Assembly (NCBI GenBank): GCA_047495785.1
Contig: JBLDXI010000020.1
Location: 186,001 to 250,000 of the forward strand
Origin: Lepidodermella squamata
Taxonomy: Eukaryota; Gastrotricha
Direction of reading: 5' to 3'
DNA: 64,000 nt
Shown here: in pieces, positions 39,300 through 52,485 of the stretch
Layout: every line of letters starts with the position of its first letter
Position numbering within the stretch: position 1 is the first letter of the stretch
Made by a program: the position numbers and the translations under genes
The notes under the pieces: model-generated
Told to the model about the DNA's origin: nothing
Databases searched by the model: none
What the model saw: only the letters and a program-made list of their open reading frames with translations

Positions 39300-40030
39300 C
39301 TTTGTAGCACGTGAGTCTCCAGTTCGGGACCCTAGGTTGACCTTGATGGATCATATCCCTTTCCGTCCAGTTGTGCTGTATTCAGCTCCCAGCGAAGATC
39401 AGGCTGTCTGCTTATTCAAAGGCGTAGCAGCAAGCCACGCTTGATTTCATGCGTGAGCAGGTCTAATGCGATGGCGAAGGGCGAGCGGAAGAATAAGCTC
39501 AACGCCACTTTTGAGCACTAGCTCGTTTACAATCCGAACTGAAATTGCACTGCGTGAAAAACTAAATGAGTTTTCCTTATTTTATTTAACATGCAAAGTA
39601 GTATGCATGCTATGCTCAAGTCCGCAACGGTACTTGATCGGCAAGAACGCTTCTACAAAGCGACCGGCGTCGGCCTACAACCACTGAAAAAACTTCGGTT
39701 TGTGGGCATCATGGCGTATCTACACAAGGTCATCTTTGTACGCCGAGGCACACCCCAGCTGCGGTTGAGGTTCGAAATCCTCGAGCCAAGAAGAGTTACG
39801 CGAACGCTTCGGGGCTCGCTTCCACAACACCAATACCAGTTGCGACTACCAGCGCCGTGGCAAAGTGCGGTTCGACAAATATCAGGTACCGAGATCGAGC
39901 CACTACAACGTTAAAATGACATCCTCACAGCCTGGAACAACCTGCCCGCCAGATGCTTTTCCGAAAGCACAGACAGTGACTTTTTCAAAATTCGGATGAA
40001 CTCCCTGGGCCTTAGTCTTTGATTAAAGCT
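39300..40030 (+). pseudogene. Decayed non-LTR retrotransposon 3' end
   Basis: In shifting plus-strand frames the order is GVGLQPLKKLRFVGIMAYLH, then RGKVRFDKYQVPRSSHYNVK, then AWNNLPARCFSESTDSDFFK. That is the pattern seen after the reverse transcriptase of CR1/jockey-type LINEs (LGLPSLE.RRLRGD..., ...WNSLP......F). At least two frameshifts and several stops separate the pieces, so the copy is dead. Family assignment is by motif only. Confidence 0.5.
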
Positions 40031-42648
40031 GAAAATATTCGATAAACAAAAAAAAGCCTCGTGGATGTACCTCTTATGAATTATCTCTACTCTTGTAAAC
40101 CATTTTCCAGACATGCCTTTTGGTAGCTATCTTGCTACGCCGGCGTTTGAAGGCTCCGCCGACGAGTGAGTGGAAAAGGCAATTAGGTGTGTACAAATGC
40201 CTGAGCCCTGGAGAAACAGTCATCAATGACTGGAGTACTAGGGATGGGACATCAGACCCAAGTAGTTCAGTAAAGTAGACTTAAATTTTCATAGAAGACG
40301 AGCGGTGCGATTTTCTTACCAGCTTCGCCGTATGTCCAAAAGACAGCGAGGGGAAGTCATAAATTCTATATCGTGATCGTGATTATTCGCTCGACGATAT
40401 TATTGTTGCAAGCATTGAAGGTACTTTTTCTTTGTTTCTTTGTGACGGCGAATAAGAAGAAGAATGACCAACGTCGAAAATCGCAAAATTGCAATTTTTC
40501 TTGAAAAATAGACTGCCGCAAATCATTGCGAATTTCGCATAAACTATTTTCCAGTCATGTTCTTATGAATTTTTAAAAAACTCATCTAGTGAATTTTAAT
40601 TAATAAAAGTCATTCTCAGGGAAACTGGGGTTATTAGTTTTCTTTCCGCGCGGCTTGAGCGCCCCGAGAGGACATGCTGGGATGGACGGGTCCCCAGCGC
40701 GTGCCAGGTTTTGTCTTGCGTTATTGGGCCGGCTGCCAACTGACTGTGGTTCATGGGTCATCGTCGTTCCCCGGGGGACATCCCGTTATTCCTGAGCTCA
40801 GCCATTCCAGGCTAGCAAGCTTTCATCGATTTTGGAAAGTCCTGGTGTTTCTTGTTTCATATTTCATATCGTTTATTGGTGCGTTTGGACTCATACTTTG
40901 GTTCATATGAGCCCTTAAACACAAGGTGTCAATTATCAATTCTATATCAATTAATATTTTTTATTAGTCTTTTGCATTCCAACAATGTCTGGAGGTATTG
41001 TCTTTGGGAAACAAGGGACGAAATTTTGTCCGTATCGTTAAGGAGTTTTAATCTAGGTTTCTACGGCCTTCGGTTGTCTATTTTCTGCGACATAAGAATG
41101 AAGAAAACTGTTGGTGATCAGTGGTCACAGTGTAACCTAACCAGAATTCACAAGGATTATAGTCCATGAATAAGTATGTTCAAAAAACTTCAGTAGCACG
41201 GAAAGCTCTCTGGTTTTCCCCTATTAAGCTATAAGTACAGCACCCTGTTTTTATCTGGTCTCTTTTCATATAGGTATCAAACATCACGTTTAAGCCGAGC
41301 AGGTGAATTAACCAGCCATTAGAATCGAAAAGTTCGACTGGTATTTCTCAATCCTTTTTCTCAATGGTTTTATGCTTAACTCGTGTCATGTGTTCAAGGG
41401 CACAACAGCATTGAATGTTAAAAGGAGATTATATGCAAATCAGGCAAACATTTGCAGTCAAAGTTTGTCATAATTCCATTGGTGTAATTTTATTGGTTAT
41501 TGGTGACATAAAGACCCCTCCTTGACGATCATTTTTATTTTCCCAGCTAAGTAATTTATCTATCTTTAATCTTGAACTTTTTGAGTATTCCGAGAAGGCA
41601 GAAAACGTCTTTCTCAAGGGTCTCAGATCACCCCAGTAACGTGCCGAAATCCCTAAAATTATAACCGAATTAAGTTTGCGTGCGAAATCTCATTCATACC
41701 GAGAGCGACGGGTTTGACTTGGGATGAAATCTGTTTTGATCCAAGTTCGCTGAAAATTGTCAGAAGATGGCTTCCGCTCATGTGGAGGTTGTTATTGTAG
41801 CTTATTTGGAAGTTTTTTGAAATAACTCATATCTAAGATTGATCAAAGTTGAAAGTTATTGACCAATCATAGCCTTTGGTCAATAAATAGTGCGGTTATA
41901 GCATCTGTGAATGCTCCTGACCACTGAACCCTGGCGTTGTCCTGATCACGGCTGGATGGCATTTTAATTCTTTGAACTCGGGAGTATTATTGATTTGTGA
42001 CATTGGTATTTACCGTAAAATCCGAAATAAGAGCGCAGGGGCTTATATTTTCAAAGCAACTGAAAACTGGGGGCTTAATACGGGAGAGGAGCAATTGTAG
42101 GCTGTGGTCTTATTTATTCAAATTCTCAAAGATTCCAATGTTACGATTAAAATTATCAAACATTTAATAAATTTCGAATGTCTTATTCGTAGAGGTCGAT
42201 GAAAAAAGATAAAACTGAACATTTTTAGCTCTTCTGTTGTCGGAAAAAGATGAAAAATCATTTATCTATTTACGAGTCGATCGATTTTCTCAATTAAGCA
42301 GCGATTAAGTGTTCATGTGCCTTGTCTCATATTGTCTTTATCAACCAGTGCATTAATATCATTGAAAGACCGAAATTTCTGTTATTCTCTGTTCATCCCT
42401 ATTATTTCTGGGATACCCTTTTGATTGCAATGCATCAAAGTAATGCAAGTGTAAATGATTTCATGCGCAGTTGTCATGATTTGGCAAATTTAGCTGGTGT
42501 TGTTATTTAAGGTCATGCCATGATTCCCAGTTTTCAGCTGAATGATAATGTTCATCAAATTTGTTGTTTAGAGAGATGGTGTTTGCTTCAGTCCTGCTAC
42601 CTCAAATTATTCAATTTATTTTCTATAGTGACTTGAATAATTGTTTTG

Positions 42649-45365
42649 ATGTTTGCCCCACCGCCTGAAAGCGAAGTAAAGGCTTCGGAGAAGCTTCTTT
42701 CTCCAGCCGGTGGTTCGAATGGGCGATTTGGATCCGCGAGCCAGCTCAATCAGTTGGCTATTCCCGGTCAGGATGCAGCAAATCTTAATGCGTTACTCGC
42801 CGGGCCGTATCAGAGGTCCCTATCTCAGAGCATGTCTGTAAGTTTGAGTATTAATTAGCGCTGAACTAAACGAAAAAGCATCTCTAATCATAACAGGCAA
42901 GTCGAAGGACAATTTTGACCGAGGTCGACCCAGCTACCATCCGTCCGCCTAACACAGGGTGGAGCAGTCAGATCGAATTTGTTTTTACTTGCATTTCTTA
43001 TGCTGTCGGTCTTGGAAACGTTTGGCGTTTCCCTTATTTGTGCTACAAAAATGGCGGAGGTTAGTTTACCTTATATTAAAAAGCGCCACTTGATTTTCTT
43101 CGGATGTGCTTTTTCAAGTCGACGATTTGTCCTGCATCTCTCACTTGAGTTAATAGTCGCTTCGCCAACCATTAGATTTTTGCAACTGCTGCAGTACGCG
43201 AAAAATCAATCCTGAAACGATTTCAAGGCAGCGCGTAGGCCGATATATCTCGGCAAAACGACTTTTAATACACTCCGTACAATATTTCAATGCGGCCCAC
43301 TGAAATATACTATATTCGCTCGCGTCATGTTTATTTTATTCCTCGTTGGCGCTACGCCACACTTGTCAAATTTCCATCGATTATTTTTCATAATAAATTG
43401 TTTTTTTGTGTGTGCTACGCAAGACCTATGCGCGCGTTATTACAAACACGGTCACGAGTAATCATGAAGACGAAAACTAATCAAGACGTTTTGTTGCGTA
43501 ACAGGTGCTTTTCTGTTTCCGTATTGCATTATGCTTGTCCTCGTCGGTCTGCCCATTTTCTTCCTCGAGCTATCGTTCGGGCAATTTGCTTCCCTGGGTC
43601 CGCTCACTATTTGGACCATAAATCCTTTTTTCAAAGGTTTGTCGCGGTTGAAATTTTATCAGCGAAATTGAAGAAATTGAAATGGTTTATTAATCAGGTC
43701 TTGGGTACGCTATGGTTACAGTGTCCCTCGTGATAGCGCTGTACTACAACGTCATTATCGCCCAGTGCCTACTTTACTTTGTGATGTCAATGCGTGGGGA
43801 GCTACCATGGGACTCATGTGACAACTCCTGGAACACACCCGAATGCTACGAGCCTCATCATCGCAACGACTCAGATGCAAATGCTACCAGAAGTAGCGAA
43901 GTGATGACTTTGAAAACAAATTATACTCTAGATGGAAACTACGCAATTGTTGGCACCAAGACCGAAGAGTTTTATTACAACTTTGTGCTGAATCAGTCTC
44001 CGGACGGTATCAGTGACATGGGATTGCCTCAATGGCGCATGACACTGTGCCTGCTGGTCTGCTGGGCGGTGGTTGCCCTCGGGTTGATCAAAGGTGTGAA
44101 GAGCCTCGGAAAAATCAGCTACTTCACAGCTCTGTTCCCGTACGTGATGCTTAGCGTGCTACTCGTTCGCAGCATGTTGCTACCAGGCGCTTTTGATGGC
44201 ATTGTCTATTATTTGAGCCCTGACTGGAAACGGCTGAAGGATGTGCTGGTTTGGCAGGAAGCCGCTACTCAAATATTCTACAATTTGAGTTGTGCGACTG
44301 GCGGGCTTATCGCCATGGCCTCTTTCAACAAGTTCAGGAATAACTGTTTGCGTGACGCGCTGATTGTGCCGGTCCTAAACGCGTTTACCAGTATATTTGC
44401 CGGTCTCGTCGTTTTCAGTGTTCTAGGCTTCATGGCATACACAAAAAATACGACAGTCGACAAGGTTGCGTCTGATGGTCCTGGCCTGGTGTTCATCGTT
44501 TACCCCGAAGCGCTGGCTAAATTGCCTATTGGACCTCTCTGGTCGATTCTTTTCTTTTTGATGATGTTAACTCTCGGATTTGGGTCGGAATTGTCACTAG
44601 TCGAAACTGTTTTAACTGCATTTCAAGATGACCTCCACGAAACCCTCAACACAAAATTTCGCAAAATCGTCTATCGAGTCTCTGTCTGCGTAGTGTGCTT
44701 CTTCATTGGCCTGTCAATGGTATGCAGGGTGAGTTTTATTTCAAATGTACTGTTCAATAAACTTAAGTCCTACTTTTTATTAAAAGGGTGGCATTTATGT
44801 GTTACAACTTGTCGACTTCTTCATCTCGTTTTTGGCGTTACTACTCATCTGTTTATTGGAGCTGTTGGTTCTCGCGTGGATTTACGGTTTCCCGAACTTC
44901 ACGTTCTGCGACGACGTTTCGATGATGCTCGGCCGCCAGCCGCCTCTGTTCTTCCGTTACATGTGGCGCTACGTCACCCCGGTCGCCCTCTTCGCGTTAT
45001 TCATCGCCAGCCTTGCGTTGTACTCGCCACCGAAAATGAGTATCGGAAACATCAAAGTTCAATTTCCGGACTGGGCACTTGCGGTCGGGTGGCTCATCGC
45101 CGCATTTCCGACCGTTCTCATTCCTGGCTGGATGATCTACTACCACTGTTACCTGGGCGGGTTCGACCTGTTGCGGGAACACACGCAGCCGATGGTGAAC
45201 TGGGGCCCGCGCGAACACGACGACCGAGTGGGGCGTTACGCGCAGCAGACTCAGGCGATCATGGCCCTTCAGGCTCTTCGCGCATCAGCCTCGCAAGCGC
45301 AGTTGGCTGCTGTCGAGCAGCAGAAGCAGCTGGAGGCGGAACAGAAGCAGCTTTCAACCGTCTAA
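42649..45365 (+). CDS. SLC6 transporter, glycine-transporter-like
   Basis: Five exons (42649-42837, 42897-43059, 43505-43636, 43698-44728, 44787-45365) give 697 residues. A cytoplasmic N-terminus leads to TM1 with [20 protein letters not shown]; Gly at the position that is Asp in monoamine carriers indicates an amino-acid substrate. TM2 has [12 protein letters not shown], as in glycine transporters. ECL2 has the Cys pair [10 protein letters not shown] and several N-glycosylation sites. TM6 reads [14 protein letters not shown] with KFRNNC, TM8 [14 protein letters not shown]10 [12 protein letters not shown]. The Gln-rich C-terminus ends in STV, a class I PDZ ligand. Sodium/chloride-coupled uptake at the plasma membrane is the family role. 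Two conserved ion-site positions are changed (see findings). Glycine as substrate is only likely. Confidence 0.88.
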
Positions 45366-47499
45366 TCTTCTTAATCTAGTTCATCCTGACATATCAACCT
45401 AATTAGAAACGAAGTCGGGCCTACGAAGCTTCTCATGATTATGATTTGATATGCTTTTATGACTACCATCAGTCGAGAAACCTCACTTCTACCCTATCTC
45501 TTTCTAGCCATAGCTTGTTCCGTGATGTATTCACTGTACATACATATCACTTATCTCTATTTTCGAATCGCCGGAGGATCTGCTGCATATCAAAATATCA
45601 CGTCGAATTAGTGCCATTTGTTTTGTTGTTGGTTTCGATACACATTTTATCACTTGTCTTATTATTTTCCCTGCAGGTCTGGGTTTTGATCTGAAATTTT
45701 TGTTTCCGTCGCTGTTGAGCTGATAACTTTCTACCGATATTTTTTACGTTGATGAATTACTCGCTTAGCTGTTTACGCGCGCTCTGTCTCTCTGTCTCTC
45801 TCTCTCTCTCTTTTGCACGTTGCATAATTTCTCTTTTTTTATTCCGAGAATGCATATACCATGCCAATGGATTGTTTGTTCCGAAGCGTGGCCACTAACC
45901 ACTGCCGAAAACTGAATTGTAATGGGCTGCGTTGGTTAGTTATTGTTGTAGGCATTCATTTGTTAGTTATTTGAAGTTCCCAATCACGCCCTCAAACCTA
46001 ACAAATTGAACCGTGTGCTAATGAAAATGTTACTTTTTCTTTCGCTGCCTTCTCCGGTTCGCCATTTATTGGATTCCTATTAAGGTCTGCACCAACCTGA
46101 TTGTCAGTTTCACAGTATTGCGATTTACGTCGAATAGCCGAGCCAATTGCGGTATATTATGTTGCCGTGCAAAAGGCCGGTGTTGTGCAGAACTATTTGC
46201 TAATTATTTCTATATACGCAGCGGTTACATTTTGCCCGATATCTAGTAGAATGATGATCTAGCGCTGCAATCACGCGTTGTGCCCAAAAGCATTAATAAT
46301 AATATGAGTTATATCAACTAAATTATTTAGCGCTAGTTGTTGAGGCTTCTTTTTATGTTATCTATCGCTATTATTCCCATTTTATTAGCAATTAGTCATT
46401 TCTTAAATAGTTACTTATTTACGAATATATGTCTAACCTTAAATATATATTATATAATTTCGATACTATTTTCTGGAATATATACAATAAATGACATGAA
46501 TCAAGCAATCAAGAACTGCATCTTACTCGCCTAGCAGTAGTTGTGGTGATGATGTAGAAGATAGACGTTTCCTTCTTAGTCAAATACGTTCACTATTTCC
46601 TTTTTTCCGCGAGTCCTTTCGACAGACAATACCTACATCAAATCTGATCAATTGATTATCCTATTTCGAGTATTGGGAATGTGTGAAGAATCCACAAATA
46701 ATATTTTAGACGGTGTGCGTTTCCCGTTTCCCTCTCTTGAATTGCATATTCTATTATATTCATTGCTACCGACTAAAGCAATCACTGATTTCGAAACGGT
46801 GATTTGCGAAAGAATTTTCTTCTCTTGTAGCTCGTTAAATTAGCTATTTGAATTGTGTAATGCCTTATAACGGAGTGAGGAAGTGAGTGTTGGTATAAGC
46901 GATGACGCTGCGACCCGTTGATCTTAAATCTACCATTCCCGCGATGCAAAACCTGATATAGTGGCATCCTGCGTCCCAATTGTTTTAGAATGATGTTTCT
47001 GTTTGTTCTATCCACTCATGCGTATCGCTCATGGCACGATTTGTTCAATTATGTCTTCATTGATGTAATTTGATGTCAAGTTGTCGACTTGGCCTTCGAC
47101 GGGCTCCATTCTGTTCTTAATTTCGATAATATGGTGTGATTATAATGCTGGTTTTGGTAACGGCACCGTGAAAATAAGAAAAGTTGAGTGAATAAACGAG
47201 ATCAGAATTGTTTTGAAGGATACTTAATTTTGTACAACGATTTTATTTATACTAAGTAGCCATGATGATAGACGAACAACGTAATAACAAATCCGAATAA
47301 GTAGCCGCTCGTAGCTAGCGCTGTTTAAGAATGATGAAACAGAATGTCGGTCGTATGAATAGCCGTAATATTCTAACGCAGCAGATAGCGCGCTCTCACA
47401 AAAACCAAATTACACCAAACACAAAAAGAGAAACTCGTACGCCACCAGTATAACGTCAGTGTCCATGCCGAGGAGATTTCCGATTTCATCAGAGTATGC
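45366..47499. other. Intergenic between SLC6 and SRSF7 genes
   Basis: No gene recognised. It includes a TC-rich microsatellite near 45783-45813 and long AT-rich stretches. The 3' UTRs of the two convergent genes lie here; a minus-strand polyadenylation signal (tttatt) is near 47242. Confidence 0.5.
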
Positions 47500-48876
47500 T
47501 TATTTCCTTCCGTTGGACTTTCCATAGGACCGGCTGCGGCTCCTAAGATGATATAAAGATAAAGAGGTACTGTAAACATATTAATGATTAATTCTCACCT
47601 GCTCGGACTGCGACTATAGCTCCGACGCGATCGGCTGCGAGAACGGCTACGGCTACGTGGTGAACGCGACCTCCTGAAAAAAGTAGAAGATCGACTGTAA
47701 AATTCGCAATGCCCAGGATATTTCGTAAGACGCATTTATTTGGACGAAGGGTTATGTTTCGAATTGTTAGCTTTCAAAGAATTTAAATGGAACCGGAATT
47801 TAGCTTGTCTTACACGCTATTGATGACGCATGCTGAGTAGCAGAGAAAACAGCACGACGAAGTGCTGAGCTGTATGTTCAATGCAACCAGGCAGGAGACG
47901 TGAAGATTTGAAGTATTTTTGATGCATTTTCGAACGCTCAAACGAACAAATGATCCCAGGAAACGCTGGGTAATGGTTGTTTACCCCGAGCGGATAACGC
48001 TGTTACTTACAGCTGGGAGCTGAAATTGAGCCCGAAATTCAGTTATGCAGTCTGCTGTGCTGAGCTGCCAAGATGGCCGTTAATTACGAAATGCAGTTTA
48101 GCTCATGCAGACAAACGCAGAGATAGGTATGGGGGACAAAAATGGACGATGAGGCGTTTGATTGATGAAAGCAGAAATTCTGCCGGCTGATTTGTAGACG
48201 TATTTTAAAAGTATATGCAGCGCAATTAGATGAAATAAGGAGATAACTGGATCGTTGTTTCTACATATGAAATATTACACAACCAAATGAAAGTACGGTC
48301 ACTGAAAAGTTTGGAGGATATCATATAAAAAAACTTTGCTTCGACTTACGATCGGCGGCTTCCTCCTCGTGCAGCGCGGTCACGTCGACGCCGGCATTCG
48401 TATGCCAGATGTCCGGGCTCGCCGCATTCATAGCAACGGTCAGAGTCGTTTCTGCCACCCCGATCACCGCGCCTCGGTGGAGGCGCTCCGCGTTGGAAAG
48501 ATTTGGGGCGAGCTCTACCAGATGAATGCTCGACCCTTACACGCACACCACATACCGTGCTGTGATCAATAACGAGGCAAGTTTTGACCATCTTGTGTTT
48601 AGAATTTAAACTCACGTTCCATCCAAAGCTTTTACAGCATCTGCGGCATCTCTGTGATCTTCGAATTCGATAAAAGCGAAACCTGGAGGACGTCTCGCAA
48701 CCCATACGTTACGGAGTCGACCGTAGTAAGAAAACGCGCGTTCCAACTCCTTCTCGTCAGCGTCCTCCGTCAAACCACCAACGTAAACCTGGACATATAA
48801 GACTCATCATGGAAATGCTACATGCTTAGGAGATATATCAAACCTTGGATTCAGAACTTCCAGACGCTCGGGACAT
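47500..48876 (-). CDS. SRSF7: SR splicing factor with zinc knuckle (SRSF7/9G8-like)
   Basis: Five exons (48844-48876, 48616-48788, 48350-48559, 47599-47673, 47500-47542) encode 177 residues. The RRM starts at [19 protein letters not shown] (RNP2) and has [15 protein letters not shown] (RNP1), a signature of the SRSF3/SRSF7 group. A CCHC zinc knuckle, [14 protein letters not shown], follows and separates SRSF7 from SRSF3. The C-terminus is an RS domain ([16 protein letters not shown]) ending YGKSNGRK. The protein acts in exon definition and mRNA export in the nucleus. The first intron begins GTTTGA, a weak donor. The 680-bp intron 47674-48349 separates the knuckle from the RS exon; SR genes often place a regulatory poison exon in such introns, but I did not locate one. 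Confidence 0.93.
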
Positions 48877-51800
48877 TATATCCGCCTAACAAAGAAAACT
48901 AGAACCTATTATAAAACCACGAGAAAATTATATAACGCACTCGACATAATGAAAGAATAACTATTAACTTAGGAATGAAATGGGCAAAAATGTTATCTAA
49001 CACCTAATTGTGACACCTGGTGAACAAAAATCATCGTTCATATTAGACAGCTTGCTTCCGCAATTCGCATATCCACAATCCACAACAACAAACAACAAAC
49101 AAAAAGTAATCAAACTCATCATCTTTATTTGATTCCTTTTATTGCAACGAAATACAGTAACTAAGGCTAAGTGGTAAGTACCAATGGGGTAAGTAAAGTA
49201 GTGGGGTACCGAGTAGCGAATAAGTCTGTGCCGCGAACGGCTAGGCGACTTGGGACTTTACTAATATCAGCGTTTGGCTACAAGAGACACGGAGAGGACC
49301 GAAACGGTAACGAAATGCGGGAAGAAAAGAAATCGGGAGCGGCGGGTCTCAGTGTTTCGACTGGATGGACAAAATAACGAAACTGCGGTTCAAGGTCAAG
49401 AGTAATTAGTCGATAGCCGATCACATAATTCGAATTATGAGCATTTATAGATAGGAAAATTCTCATATTTTTTTTTAAATATTTATTGCTGTTTATATCT
49501 ATCGTCCTTCAACTCGGTTTTTAGTTTTCACGCGCTGCTTTTGCATTTGCTTTTGGTTTTTTAGCGCTGATCGCGTCTGTGCTCCGAAGCCTGGGCGTGA
49601 GATTGGCGACGCATCCTTCATCATCATGAGCAGCAACTGCCCGAGGCGCAGGTAAGCTGTTGCTAGCGCAGGTAGGCGCTGCGACCCCGGTCTTTACGTT
49701 CGAAAATTGTGTGTTGTTCGTTCATGACGACGGTTTCGCATTCCGCAAAAAGATAAAAGTTATCACCTTCCCGGAACCCCTCTATGTGGCCATTGGATAG
49801 AAGACCACTCTTGCGAATCCTATTTGATTTTTGATAATATAAATACATGGTTCACTAGCCTCTGAAGTAGCGGGCGAAGAACGAAGAAAGGTGAAAGGGG
49901 GCGTGTGGCAAAGCATCTTCTATATGAGCCGCGACAAGTGAAAACCGTAGCTTACGACATTTTTTTCAAATTCGAGTTCATTGCATGGTCTAATGCAGTT
50001 TTTCGCGCTCATTCCAAATCTGAAACCCATTTTTTAATATCTGCTACGTTCTCAAGATATTGACAATTGAGTGCGCGCACATTAAAATTGCAATTTTTCA
50101 GGAGAAGCAAAAAACTAAAACAAAAGATTCGCACATTTAATAGCGACAAAATTTGATGAAACCTTTGCAAAATGCGTTGACCGAAACGCCTCATTTAGTG
50201 GTTTTAGTGGCCAACTAGGGCAGTTTGAGTCATAGATTCTAAATTTTGCATTATTATGAACCTAAGCCCAGCCGATCTACCTTAATCTCACTCTTTTTTG
50301 CCAAGGATTCATTTTCGCAATACCCCACTGTTCTTGCGTCTCTGTTTTTATGCTCAGTTTTTAAGCTGTGTGCCAACGAAACCAATGGGGACGAGCTGAA
50401 AGGCTCGCCTTTTTATATTACGACAGCCGTTATAACCAATAAGCAGCAGACGCAATTAGAGTCACAGACGCAATTTGAGTTTCAGACTTAACAGCGGCCC
50501 TCAAAACATCCACTCACGTTGCATAGGTTTTTTCATCGCAATCGGTTTCCACCGGCACATTGCTTATTTTCCACAAAATTTAATGTGCAAGGCAGGCATT
50601 TTAGCCGTTCTGCAAGCAGGGTACGATAAAATCTGAATAAATAAATCTGAAAAACGTATCTGCAACAGGCCCAGCCGAAATGATTAGCTTGGATAAAATG
50701 GGATAAATAATGCGAAGTGCCAATGGCCTAATTTGATAGTTTCCGTTAAATCGACGATCCCTCTTCTCACAATCAACAATAGTATTGAGCTTGTTATGTT
50801 GATTCATAGCTATAGCAGTCTTGACTTCAAAAATCATGCTACATTAATGGCTCGTTAAATAACTTTCGAGAGGTCCCAACAATTAAAAATTGAAGATCTT
50901 ATGCACGAAAAATGATCAAATTTTGTTGACATAAGTCTCGGGGCTATGTCGTGTCCTAGACATAATTAATTTTAATGCTAGATAGGGTGCTCGGCTCTAC
51001 TCTAGCTGCAGTCATTTCACGGGGAAATTCGGAAAATTAATGGGAAAACAAAGAAAACAGTATTCTTTCATGAAATTCATCCTATGATTTCAACGGCGAT
51101 TTACCCTCTTCCTTCAAATTCAGTATTTATCCATGCCACAGGAACCTAGCCCTATTCATAGATATGATGGCAGATCACCAAAAGCTACATTGATCATAGA
51201 GATGATGAAAAAATCGCACTAAAAATTCGGATTTTGACGTTTTTTATGAGCCATCCGCATTCCGCACGTTAACGTCAAAGGTCAAGTTTCGAATTTGTGG
51301 GCGGTTTTTATGTCTAAAAATACTACAAGTAACAAGCTTTGAAATGAATATAGTGTCTCGCTCGAAAAATGTAATGGTAAAAAGTTTTACGCGCACCCCA
51401 AATTTACCACAAAATGCGTGAAAAATGCGTAAATTTCATGTTTTTGACGCACTCGCATTTTTACGTTATAGCATGAAAACTATGCATCGCAGAGAAAATC
51501 GGATTGCACCAGCAGATTCCTCATGAAAAACTGCTCTAGAAAATCATGGAAAGTCGATTTTGACAAAATTCACCTATCAAGCCTTCTTTGCGTTCTCGTG
51601 AAAATTTCTCACAAGTGCGTAAGCTACGGTTTTCACTTGTCGCGGCTCATATATCTATTTGGCAAAGCATGATGATTTTACGCCGTTGCCCTTGTAACAT
51701 TTTGAACCGGATTTTGCACAGAATGGCGTCATCTAATGCTTGATTTCTCGCATTAATCGTTGCTCTTGAATAACTCCTCCGAAGTAACAGCGTTCTCAAG

Positions 51801-52485
51801 TATCAAACCATCAAACCATGATAATTAGCGCAATTCAATCAACTCCTGGGGCGAAAGTTAAACTTCTGGAGAGGTTTTGAGCTTTTGTTAAGCCCTGTTA
51901 AAGATATGCAGACCGATGGCGGAAATAATATATTATATTTGTAATTTATTTTCTCTAATTTATTGTTGTGTTAGATTATGCCACAAAGCACAAAAGCCCA
52001 TTGAAAAAACTCGAGAGCGATGCTCAAATATACCTTTCGTCGGGCAACGGGCGATTGGGCTTATGAATGAAGAATCCATCTGTCCACCCTCCTGGAATAG
52101 CATCAGCATTACCTATTTTCGCTTGCGGGGAGATATAAGGATCGCCCAAGTACAAGCGTTCGCTTAAGCACTTTCTTATCTTCTTATCTTATAATATATA
52201 TTCACGATCTCATGCCACGGTTTTCTTATTGTTTATTACATGTTACATGCCACTAGCTCGCCGCTCGAAGCCAAGGTCACCGACCTTGGCTTCAGATTTA
52301 ATATACGACGTTAGGCATACCGCGTCCTCGCTAAAAACTATAATTTGAGAAGAATTTAAATACCTAATGAACATTCATTTAAAAAATCACCCGATAAAAC
52401 TGTAAATCGGATTATAATTGGAATGGAGGAAGATTTATTTTGAATTTGTCATCGCTTTCCAATTTGACAATCTTCAATTTTTAGA
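48877..52485. other. Intergenic, contains a 1.7-kb transposon-like element
   Basis: No host gene recognised. Most of it is occupied by the element at 49917-51660. Right of that, 51671-52485 is AT-rich and presumably contains the TMED promoter. 52252-52292 has CCAAGGTC followed by GACCTTGG, a small palindrome. Confidence 0.45.
49917..51660. mobile_element. DNA transposon, non-autonomous, with inverted ends
   Basis: The left end 49921-49956 (TATATGAGCCGCGACAAGTG and on through CCGTAGCTTACG) is the exact reverse complement of 51618-51653. The element is bounded by GGCAAAGCAT at 49907-49916 and the same ten bases in the same orientation at 51661-51670, as expected of a target-site duplication. 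A duplication of 9-10 bp would suit the Mutator-like group. The interior is AT-rich with only short frames (the longest about 80 codons), so no transposase is visible. Confidence 0.6.

Larger units (their letters stand above)
35849..42648. other. Large intergenic region with transposon relics
   Basis: 6.8 kb without an intact gene. Minus-strand frames at 36331-36633 and about 37615-37960 look partly coding-like but are broken and unrecognised. Three tandem 13-bp units (ATTCCGCCCGGTG type) lie at 37361-37399, a 96-bp imperfect palindrome at 38286-38381, and a LINE 3' remnant at about 39300-40030. A GC-rich block near 40640-40830 could be an upstream promoter or 5' exon of the SLC6 gene. Confidence 0.45.
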
